From Candidatus Portnoyibacteriota bacterium (GTDB taxonomy: Bacteria; Patescibacteriota; Minisyncoccia; Portnoybacterales; GWB1-42-6): 5,388 nt of DNA. The stretch spans positions 1 to 5,388 of the forward strand of contig JAQUNU010000044.1 in NCBI GenBank assembly GCA_028717445.1, given 5' to 3'. The stretch's first letter is position 1. The number at the start of each line of letters is the position of its first letter. The position numbers and the translations under genes were made by a program. A model generated the notes under the pieces. The model ran no database searches, was not told the origin of the DNA, and saw only the letters and a program-made list of their open reading frames with translations. Shown here one piece after another: positions 1 through 5,388 of this stretch.

Positions 1-947
1 GAACCGACCAGAGCAATCGAAAAGATCGAGGCAAAAAGCAACATAAAAAGATAGAAAAGCAATCCAAGCATTCCAAGCCAAACGCCGATAACCGTGATAA
101 AAGAAATAATGACCGCGATTGGAAAAACAACTGATAAAATAAATCCGCGAAGCGTTTCTTTGCTAAAATTGGTCAAAACATATTTTACCGCTTCTTCCAT
201 CCTCTTTTTAGTCAAAAGATAAATCACCAAAGCCGCCACAATACTCATGGCCAGCTTAACCAGGGACCAGGCAAAAAGAAAGCCCAAAAATCCTTTTTTC
301 GCTCCGTGTTTTTGAATCGGCTGGTATTTTCCGTAATTGATGCCGCCTGTGATCTGCGCCCCTTGGCTAATAGTCGCCTCTTGCGGCGCCTTATAATTCA
401 AGACTCCGGCGATAAACGCGCCATCGCCGATGATTAATTTTTGGCTTGCCTTGACGTCCACATCGCCATTAATTCTCCCGTCAATTTGGATCGTGCCTCC
501 ATTAATTGAAACATTCCCGTTTATTGTCCCGGCTATATTAATATTCCCGCCGGCCAATCTCGCGCCACGGGCTACTTGCGCGCTTCGGTCAAAATAAACC
601 TGGCCGCCGGCCGCCAGAAGTTCTCCGCCAACAATGCTTGAAATATTCAAATTTCCGCCGGCTGTACGCAAATCCTGACCAATCCGGCCGCTTAAATTAA
701 CATTTCCGCCGGCCGCAAACAAATCTTGACCAACATTCCCGGAAAAATTAAGCGTGCCTGCCGCAAAAAACAAATCGCCAGCCACACTGCCCATAAAATT
801 AGCGTTGCCGCCTCCGGCATATAAATTTTCCGCCATGCTTCGGCTGGAAGGAAAAGTGTAAGCCTCGCCGCCCTCAAACACAGCCGCCTGGGCCCAAATA
901 GGCGCTAAAAGCGCAAACAGACCGACAAAAACTAGAAGTTTTTTCAT
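1..947 (-). CDS. Exported polymer-forming (bactofilin-like) beta-solenoid protein with C-terminal membrane segments, partial (3' end beyond left edge)
   Basis: 315 complete codons run from ATG at 947 to the left edge without a stop. Seen: a signal peptide (MKK, hydrophobic core to residue 18, likely cleavage after AQA at 19-21); then about residues 41-181, a glycine-rich array of seven to eight imperfect units of about 17 residues, the best with the pattern L-x-A-A-G-G-N-x-N-[hydrophobic]-S-G-x-[IV]-G-Q-D; a linker at 182-215; and hydrophobic segments at about 222-246, 268-291 and 293-315. The short repeats with alternating hydrophobic residues are typical of the bactofilin / polymer-forming right-handed beta-helix. 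With the N-terminal part outside, the Lys/Arg-rich loop at 247-267 falls inside, obeying the positive-inside rule. Inference: an envelope protein whose solenoid may self-assemble or act as a surface scaffold; no catalytic motif is visible. Similar proteins are frequent in CPR genomes, but their role is unknown. The start is set by the signal peptide; there is no Shine-Dalgarno sequence, only an A/T-rich leader. A beta-helix adhesin is an alternative. Confidence 0.85.
   Translation of the reverse strand, partial: MKKLLVFVGLFALLAPIWAQAAVFEGGEAYTFPSSRSMAENLYAGGGNANFMGSVAGDLFFAAGTLNFSGNVGQDLFAAGGNVNLSGRIGQDLRTAGGNLNISSIVGGELLAAGGQVYFDRSAQVARGARLAGGNINIAGTINGNVSINGGTIQIDGRINGDVDVKASQKLIIGDGAFIAGVLNYKAPQEATISQGAQITGGINYGKYQPIQKHGAKKGFLGFLFAWSLVKLAMSIVAALVIYLLTKKRMEEAVKYVLTNFSKETLRGFILSVVFPIAVIISFITVIGVWLGMLGLLFYLFMLLFASIFSIALVG
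396..827 (-). repeat. Imperfect 51-bp coding repeats (17-residue beta-helix turns)
   Basis: Within the polymer-forming protein gene, units of about 51 bp recur and encode successive solenoid turns (residues 41-181). The clearest DNA match is between 651-687 and 702-738: 'atttccgccggc' begins at 651 and again at 702, and 'aaatc(c/t)tgacc' at 670 and 721, both exactly 51 bp apart. The units differ in most third positions and two are lengthened or shortened, so this is a diverged protein repeat and not a recent tandem duplication. Confidence 0.75.
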
Positions 948-990
948 AATTTTTTTTAAACTTTAAACAATAAACTAAATTAATTAAATT

Positions 991-1013
991 TTTATTTAGA
1001 GTTCCTAAATAAA
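991..1013. promoter_or_regulatory. Perfect 9-bp inverted repeat next to the -10 box (operator-like)
   Basis: On the plus strand TTTATTTAG (991-999), a 5-base spacer (1000-1004), then CTAAATAAA (1005-1013): a perfect dyad that shares one base with the TATAAT box at 1013-1018. The start of transcription predicted from that box is near 1006, inside one arm, so the RNA would carry only part of the repeat. This favours a DNA-binding site over an RNA hairpin. In such AT-rich sequence chance symmetry is possible. Confidence 0.4.
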
Positions 1014-1018
1014 TTATA
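1013..1018 (-). promoter_or_regulatory. Putative -10 box (TATAAT) for the polymer-forming protein gene
   Basis: The minus strand reads TATAAT exactly, just downstream of the ileS terminator. Counting 7 bases on puts +1 near 1006 and gives a leader of about 59 nt before ATG at 947. No good -35 box lies 16-18 bp upstream; the best candidate (TGGCCT) matches only 3 of 6 and sits in the terminator stem. The leader has no AGGAGG-like site near the start codon. The call rests on the -10 match and its position in the gap. Confidence 0.4.
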
Positions 1019-1024
1019 CAACAG

Positions 1025-1054
1025 AAAATAAAAAGAGGCCAGAAAGCCTCTTTT
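1025..1054 (-). terminator. Rho-independent terminator of ileS
   Basis: Read on the minus strand, a 9-bp stem AAAAGAGGC / GCCTCTTTT (1054-1046 with 1039-1031) encloses a 6-base loop and is followed by a T-rich run (TTTTTATTTT including the last stem bases). The stem begins inside the ileS stop codon (TAA at 1055-1053), so the 3' untranslated region is essentially the terminator itself. The symmetric A/T flanks could allow weak termination from the other strand, but no convergent gene is present. Confidence 0.85.
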
Positions 1055-3911
1055 ATAGATTGGTCTTGGCTATTCCCGTCCTAATTTTAAGCTCATCGAT
1101 TTGGAATTCTTTTTCCAAATCGCTCTTGAATTCATCCCCGGCCGCCTGGGCATACGTCTCTTTAAAAATGAAGTCTTGCCAAGAAGCCAATAGATTTTGC
1201 GCCTGCTTTTCTTTGATATGAAATTTTAACGCAATCGTGTCATTTCTTTTCAAACCCATCTGCTTTCGGGCGTCCTGGATCTGCCTGACCAACTCCCGAG
1301 CCATTCCTTCTTCTCTTAATTCTTTAGTGATTTTTTTATCCAGCTGTAATTCTTCTTTCAGCTCCGGGTTAAATTTTATTTCCTTGACGTTAATTTCATC
1401 CTTGATCAATTCAAGCAGCGCCTGATTTCCGCTTCCTCCATCCAGCTCGGGATTTTTTATTTCAAGCAAAGCCAGCGGCTGGCGTACTTTTATTCCAGAA
1501 GAGGCCCGCTGAGCCAAAGCCAAAGCGACGATCTCTCTGGCTTGGTCCATTTTTTCCTCAAGTTCACGGTTAATTTGCTTTTTATCAGCCAGAGGAAATT
1601 CACAAAGATGGACCGACTCGCGACGATCCCTGGCTTTCATTTTATAATTTTTAGTCAGATTTAAATAAATCTCTTCGGTCAGAAAAGGAATAAAAGGCGC
1701 GGCGGCTTTGGCCATGCTTAGCAAAACGAAATAAAGCGTCTGACTGGCTTCGTTTTTTTCTCTGACGCTTTCCGGCTTCTGAAATCTCCGACGGGACCGC
1801 CTGACGTACCAATTAGAAAGGTTTTCAACGAATTTTTCAAAGGCGCGAGCCGGCGAAACCACATCATATTTCTCTAAGCCCTCCTCCATTTCGTCAAGAA
1901 GGGTATTAAATAAAGAAAGAATCCATTTATCCAGAATATTCTTGGGTTCAAAATTTCGCGCTGGCTTAAAATCCTTCTCAACATAAGTCTGAAAAAAAAC
2001 AAAAGTATTATAAAGCGTGCCAAAAAATTTATTAAATTTATCTTTGACGTCTTTCAAATCAAAACGCTTAGGCTCGCCCGCCTGATTGATCGTATAAAGA
2101 TACCAGCGGATTGTGTCGGCGCCGAACTGATCTATGACATCCATCGGCTCAACTATATTCCCTTTTGATTTGCTCATTTTTTGTCCCTTGGCATCCAAAA
2201 CATGACCGACAGAAATAACATTTTTAAAGGCCGGGCCCTTATCCAGCAAAGTCGAGATGGCCACGAGCGTATAGAACCAGCCGCGCGTCTGGTCGACGGC
2301 TTCGGAGATGAAATCAGCCGGAAACCAAAAACCTTGTTCGATTTTTTCTCTATTCTCGAAAGGATAATGCCACTGGGCAAAAGGCATAGCGCCGGAATCA
2401 AACCAAACGTCAATCACCGCTGGCACGCGGCGCATTTCTCCATCGCAAACCGGACAAGGCAAAACAACCTTATCAATATAGGGCCGATGAAGATCTCTGA
2501 TCTTGCCCTCAAATTCCTTGACGCTTCCGACCACTTTTATCTGTTTGCATTTCTCGCATTCCCAAACCGGCAAAGGCGTTCCCCAAAATCTTTCGCGTGA
2601 AAGATTCCAATCTTTGACTTCTCTTAACCATTCGCCGAAACGGCCGTTTTTCAAATGCGCCGGCTCCCAATTTATTTTTTCATTATTTTCCAGAAGACTC
2701 TCTTTAACTGCCGTCATTTTAATAAACCAAGAAGTCTTGGCGTAATAAAGCAGAGGCGTGCCGCATCTCCAACAAAAAGGGTATTCGTGTTCGTAAATTT
2801 CTTCTTTAAATAAAAACCTTCTTTTTTTCAGATCCGTTTTTATGTCTTCGTCGGCATCTTTAACAAATTTCCCCTCGCCGGGAATTCCCAGGCCTTTTGC
2901 GATCTTTCCATCCAGTTCAACTGTCAGCAAAGAAGGCAAGCCCTCTTTTTGGCCAAGCTGTTCGTCTTCAATGCCAAAAGATGGCGCAATATGAACAATG
3001 CCTGTGCCGTCCTCGATTGAAACAAAATCCGCGGCCACAACGCGGTAGCCGGGCCTTTCCAATCGCATTGGAAAAAGCGGCTCATATTCCCGACCAACCA
3101 AAGCGCCGCCTAAAAATTCATCCTCTATTTCATAGGGCTGATGAAAGACGCCCAACCTTTCTTTTGCTAAAATATAACTTTCCTCGCCGGATTTGATTTT
3201 GACATAACTGATATTCTCGCCCACAGCCAAAGCGGTGTTGGCCGGCAAAGTCCAAGGAGTCGTAGTCCAGACCAAAAAGAATGAAGCTGATTCCGCTTTA
3301 ATTGGAAACTTTATATAAACCGACGGTTCTTTAACAGTCTCATAGCCCTGCGCCACTTCATGAGACGAAAGAGAAGTGCCGCATCGCGGACAGTAAGGCA
3401 CGACTTTTGATCCTTTATAAAGCAATCCCTTTTCCCAGATCTGCTTTAAAATATGCCAAACGCTTTCAATATAATTATTTTCGTAAGTGATGTAGGGGTG
3501 CTTTAAATCCAGCCAAAAAGCGATCCGCTCGGTCATTTTTTCCCACTCGTTTTTGAATTGCCAGACGCTTTCCTTGCACTTTTTATTGAATTTGCCGATG
3601 CCGTATTTTTCAACGTCTTTTTTTGTTTTCAGGCCCAATTCTTTTTCAACCTGAATCTCCACGGGCAAGCCATGGGTATCCCAACCGGCTTTTCTTTCAA
3701 CCAAAAAACCGCGCATGGTTTTATAGCGCAGGATAATATCTTTAAAACAACGAGCTTCAACATGATGCAAACCCGGCCGGCCATTGGCCGTGGGCGGACC
3801 CTCAAAAAAAACAAACCTCGGGTTCTTTTTATTCCGAGCTAAGGTTTTGGGAAAGATCCGCTTTTTCTCCCATAATTTCAGGATTTTTTGCTCTATTTCT
3901 GGCAAATTCAT
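1053..3911 (-). CDS. ileS: Isoleucyl-tRNA synthetase, type 2 (GXHH signature)
   Basis: Class I synthetase charging tRNA-Ile with isoleucine in the cytoplasm; 952 aa from ATG 3911, a normal length. Domains, numbered from that Met: Rossmann fold with EGPPTANG followed by GLHH at 47-50 in place of HIGH, then WDTHG at 77-81; CP1 editing domain with the Thr-rich WTTTPWTLPANTA (215-227) and GTGIVHIAP (302-310), with the expected conserved Asp at 316; four CxxC pairs (174/177, 380/383, 452/455, 486/489) able to form two zinc sites; WNLSRERFWG (435-444), DVWFDSG (501-507) and VDQTRGW (539-545); KMSKS at 578-582; anticodon-binding helices with NWYVRRSRRRF (700-710); and a C-terminal domain (about 780-952) of the type found in eukaryote-like IleRS, without the C-terminal zinc motif of E. 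coli-type IleRS. Post-transfer editing of Val-tRNA-Ile is expected to be intact. A TTG at 3929 would add six residues but lies inside the promoter spacer, so ATG 3911 is preferred. The gene has its own promoter and terminator. Confidence 0.97.
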   Translation of the reverse strand: MNLPEIEQKILKLWEKKRIFPKTLARNKKNPRFVFFEGPPTANGRPGLHHVEARCFKDIILRYKTMRGFLVERKAGWDTHGLPVEIQVEKELGLKTKKDVEKYGIGKFNKKCKESVWQFKNEWEKMTERIAFWLDLKHPYITYENNYIESVWHILKQIWEKGLLYKGSKVVPYCPRCGTSLSSHEVAQGYETVKEPSVYIKFPIKAESASFFLVWTTTPWTLPANTALAVGENISYVKIKSGEESYILAKERLGVFHQPYEIEDEFLGGALVGREYEPLFPMRLERPGYRVVAADFVSIEDGTGIVHIAPSFGIEDEQLGQKEGLPSLLTVELDGKIAKGLGIPGEGKFVKDADEDIKTDLKKRRFLFKEEIYEHEYPFCWRCGTPLLYYAKTSWFIKMTAVKESLLENNEKINWEPAHLKNGRFGEWLREVKDWNLSRERFWGTPLPVWECEKCKQIKVVGSVKEFEGKIRDLHRPYIDKVVLPCPVCDGEMRRVPAVIDVWFDSGAMPFAQWHYPFENREKIEQGFWFPADFISEAVDQTRGWFYTLVAISTLLDKGPAFKNVISVGHVLDAKGQKMSKSKGNIVEPMDVIDQFGADTIRWYLYTINQAGEPKRFDLKDVKDKFNKFFGTLYNTFVFFQTYVEKDFKPARNFEPKNILDKWILSLFNTLLDEMEEGLEKYDVVSPARAFEKFVENLSNWYVRRSRRRFQKPESVREKNEASQTLYFVLLSMAKAAAPFIPFLTEEIYLNLTKNYKMKARDRRESVHLCEFPLADKKQINRELEEKMDQAREIVALALAQRASSGIKVRQPLALLEIKNPELDGGSGNQALLELIKDEINVKEIKFNPELKEELQLDKKITKELREEGMARELVRQIQDARKQMGLKRNDTIALKFHIKEKQAQNLLASWQDFIFKETYAQAAGDEFKSDLEKEFQIDELKIRTGIAKTNL

Positions 3912-3917
3912 GAATTT

Positions 3918-3946
3918 ATCATATAGCAATTGGCTTCAAAAGTCAA
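3918..3946 (-). promoter_or_regulatory. sigma70-type promoter of ileS, predicted leaderless
   Basis: Minus strand: -35 TTGACT (3946-3941, 5 of 6 to TTGACA), a 17-bp spacer, and -10 TATGAT (3923-3918, 5 of 6 to TATAAT). Standard spacing places +1 at 3911, the A of the ileS ATG. The first two bases of the -35 box are the last two Ts of the argS terminator, so the two elements are fused. There is no Shine-Dalgarno sequence upstream of the ATG, which fits a leaderless message. Confidence 0.7.
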
Positions 3947-3972
3947 AAAAGCCCCGTTTTAGCGGGGTTGCT
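3945..3972 (-). terminator. Rho-independent terminator of argS
   Basis: Minus strand: a CCCCG / CGGGG stem (3967-3963 with 3956-3952) around a 6-base loop, extended by an AGC / GCT pairing across a two-base bulge, followed by TTTTTT (3950-3945). It begins about 22 bases past the argS TAA and ends in the ileS -35 box, so argS and ileS are probably separate transcripts. Confidence 0.85.
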
Positions 3973-3993
3973 TTTTGGCTTATTTCCGTTAAA

Positions 3994-5388
3994 TTACATC
4001 TTTTCCGGCGCCGAAATGCCCATCAGATCAAGCGTATTTTTAAGAACGATCTGAACTGCCTTGATCAATCCCAGCCGGCCGGCGGTCAATTCCGGGTTTT
4101 TTTCATCAATCACCCGGCATTCCTCATAGAATTTATGGAACGATCGCACTAAATCCAACGCAAATTGCGGCAGGCGCTGAACCTGATAGTCTTTGGCCGA
4201 ATCTTCGACAATTTCAGGCAGGCGCGCTATTTGTTTAATCAGATTCAATTCAGCGGTTTCTTTTAATAATCCAAAATCATTTCCGGGCTCCTGGCCGGCT
4301 TTTCTAAAAATACTGCTGATCCGGGCGTGAGCATACTGAACATAATAAACCGGATTTTTTTCCGATTTTTCTTTGGCCAAATCCAAATCAAAATCCATGT
4401 GAGTCTCCGCCGAATGCATCAAAAAAAAGAATCTGGCCGCGTCCAGGCCGACCTCCTCTATAAGTTCATCCAAAGTCACATAATTGCCGGCTCGCTTGGA
4501 CATGCGAACTTCTTTGCCTTCCTTCATCAACCGGACAAGCTGAACAATAATGATTTCAATATTTTCAGAATCAAAACCTAAGGCCTGGCCGGCCGCTTTA
4601 TACCTCTGGACATAGCCGTGATGATCCGCGCCCCAGAAATAGATTAGTTTTTCGAAACCTCTTTCACTCTTATTTTTCAAATAAGCAACATCCGAAGCCA
4701 AATAAGTTTTTTCGCCATCAGTTTTGATCAAAACCCTATCCTTATCATCGCCAAATTCGGTCGACTTGAACCACAGCGCACCCTCTTTTTCATAAGCCAG
4801 CTTTTTTTCTTTCAAAAAATTTATAATTTTATCAACCTGGCGAATCTTCGTATTTTCATCTATTTTATAAAGCTCCGATTCACGAAACCATAGATCAAAT
4901 TTTATTTTCATCCCTTTTTCAACGGTGGGCTTTATCATTGTTTCTAAAATTACATCCGCTGCTGCTTTTCCAATAACAGTAATTTCATCGGCATTTTTTG
5001 CTAAATAAGAAAGTGCATCAATATATTTTCCTTTATATTCTGCTAACTCATCCTTTTTAATTGAGTGTCCCAATTTGCCAACCTGAAGCCCAGCATCATT
5101 TACATAATATTCGCGCTCAACCTCAAATCCGGATTTAGCTAAAATATTAGCCAGAACATCGCCCATAAAACCTCCGCGGCCGTTACCCAGAGTCAGGGGG
5201 CCGGTGGGATTGGCGGAAATAAATTCCACCTGGACTTTCTTTTTTTGGCCGATATCCAAAGAGCCGTAATTTTCTTTTTGCCCCAAAATCATTGCTGTTT
5301 CTTTCTGCAGACGCGAAGCCGAAAGGAAAAAATTAACAAATCCCGGCGCCGCCACTTCCGCCTTTTCAACGCACTCGGAATTCTGAAT
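3994..5388 (-). CDS. argS: Arginyl-tRNA synthetase, partial (N-terminus beyond right edge)
   Basis: Class I synthetase charging tRNA-Arg in the cytoplasm; enzymes of this family need bound tRNA to activate arginine. The frame is open to the right edge: 464 residues plus TAA. A GTG at 5355 is in frame, but the residues before it continue the family pattern into AAPGFVNF, the end of the N-terminal tRNA-binding domain, so it is not the start and roughly 100 residues are missing. Numbered from the first residue in the window: VEFISANPTGP, then TLGN at 66-69 where HIGH (usually H-V-G-H) should be, followed by conserved GRGG and GD; YYVNDAG (94-100); FWGADHHGY (251-259); RMSKR (295-299), the family's form of KMSKS, followed by AGNYVTL; DALR-type anticodon-binding domain from about 345, with YVQYAHAR (349-356) and the typical C-terminal ending GISAPEKM. 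The loss of both HIGH histidines is unusual; everything else says ArgRS. A terminator follows directly. Confidence 0.95.
   Translation of the reverse strand: MQNSECVEKAEVAAPGFVNFFLSASRLQKETAMILGQKENYGSLDIGQKKKVQVEFISANPTGPLTLGNGRGGFMGDVLANILAKSGFEVEREYYVNDAGLQVGKLGHSIKKDELAEYKGKYIDALSYLAKNADEITVIGKAAADVILETMIKPTVEKGMKIKFDLWFRESELYKIDENTKIRQVDKIINFLKEKKLAYEKEGALWFKSTEFGDDKDRVLIKTDGEKTYLASDVAYLKNKSERGFEKLIYFWGADHHGYVQRYKAAGQALGFDSENIEIIIVQLVRLMKEGKEVRMSKRAGNYVTLDELIEEVGLDAARFFFLMHSAETHMDFDLDLAKEKSEKNPVYYVQYAHARISSIFRKAGQEPGNDFGLLKETAELNLIKQIARLPEIVEDSAKDYQVQRLPQFALDLVRSFHKFYEECRVIDEKNPELTAGRLGLIKAVQIVLKNTLDLMGISAPEKM

Noticed and set aside
396..827. Regular 51-bp spacing as a CRISPR or tandem-repeat locus
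   Set aside because: The units are diverged, in frame, and encode a beta-helix periodicity; there are no identical repeats with unique spacers.
692..877. 61-codon minus-strand open frame in the left-hand gene
   Set aside because: It is an out-of-frame shadow of the polymer-forming protein, whose own frame has the signal peptide and the regular repeats.
948..1052. Riboswitch, T-box or small RNA in the longest intergenic gap
   Set aside because: Only about 105 bases, mostly A/T, fully accounted for by terminator, -10 box and dyad; no conserved RNA motif is seen.
2181..2600. 139-codon plus-strand open frame opposite ileS
   Set aside because: Antisense to a strongly conserved part of IleRS; no recognisable domain, and its composition follows the gene on the other strand. 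The shorter plus-strand frames at 1237-1425, 2503-2745, 2897-3196, 3558-3842 and 4327-4581 fail for the same reason.
3912..3929. TTG start giving six extra N-terminal residues on IleRS
   Set aside because: It lies in the spacer of a good promoter (TTGACT-17-TATGAT), and the ATG at 3911 is a better start codon that matches the usual beginning of the family.
3784..4152. Plus-strand open frame across the ileS-argS gap
   Set aside because: It overlaps both synthetase genes, the argS terminator and the ileS promoter antisense, and its translation resembles no family I know.
5353..5355. GTG as the start of ArgRS
   Set aside because: The frame stays open to the window edge and the residues around it fit the end of the family's N-terminal domain, so it is an internal valine codon.

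Overview
The window holds three genes, all on the minus strand. In transcription order (right to left) they are the 3' part of argS (arginyl-tRNA synthetase, runs off the right edge), a complete ileS (isoleucyl-tRNA synthetase), and the 5' part of a gene for an exported, membrane-anchored bactofilin-like (polymer-forming) protein that runs off the left edge. There is no convincing plus-strand gene, RNA gene, mobile element or CRISPR array.

The likely source is a bacterium of the Candidate Phyla Radiation (Patescibacteria), perhaps a Parcubacteria-like or related lineage known mainly from metagenomes. This is inference. It rests on the type-2 IleRS with a GLHH signature, the ArgRS with 'NPTGPLTLGN' in place of a normal HIGH motif, a signal peptide / beta-solenoid / multi-TM protein of a kind common in those genomes, the lack of Shine-Dalgarno sequences, and short AT-rich intergenic gaps. 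All complete stops are TAA and no in-frame TGA is needed, so nothing suggests a recoded stop.

Layout: 5388-3994 argS (3' part); 3972-3945 argS terminator; 3946-3918 a well-formed sigma70-type promoter whose -35 box uses the last Ts of that terminator; 3911-1053 ileS; 1054-1025 ileS terminator, overlapping the stop codon; 1018-991 a TATAAT box and a perfect 9-bp inverted repeat; 947-1 the polymer-forming protein gene. Each gene therefore looks separately terminated, and ileS and the third gene look separately promoted, so this is a row of single-gene units more than one operon.

The two synthetases charge tRNA-Arg and tRNA-Ile in the cytoplasm. The third protein should sit in the cell envelope and has no evident functional link to them. 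I do not see a clearly new multi-gene system. The points most worth a second look are the altered HIGH motifs in both synthetases (the IleRS form matches the type reported to be hyper-resistant to mupirocin), a predicted leaderless ileS transcript, and the exported bactofilin-like protein with an operator-like palindrome at its promoter.
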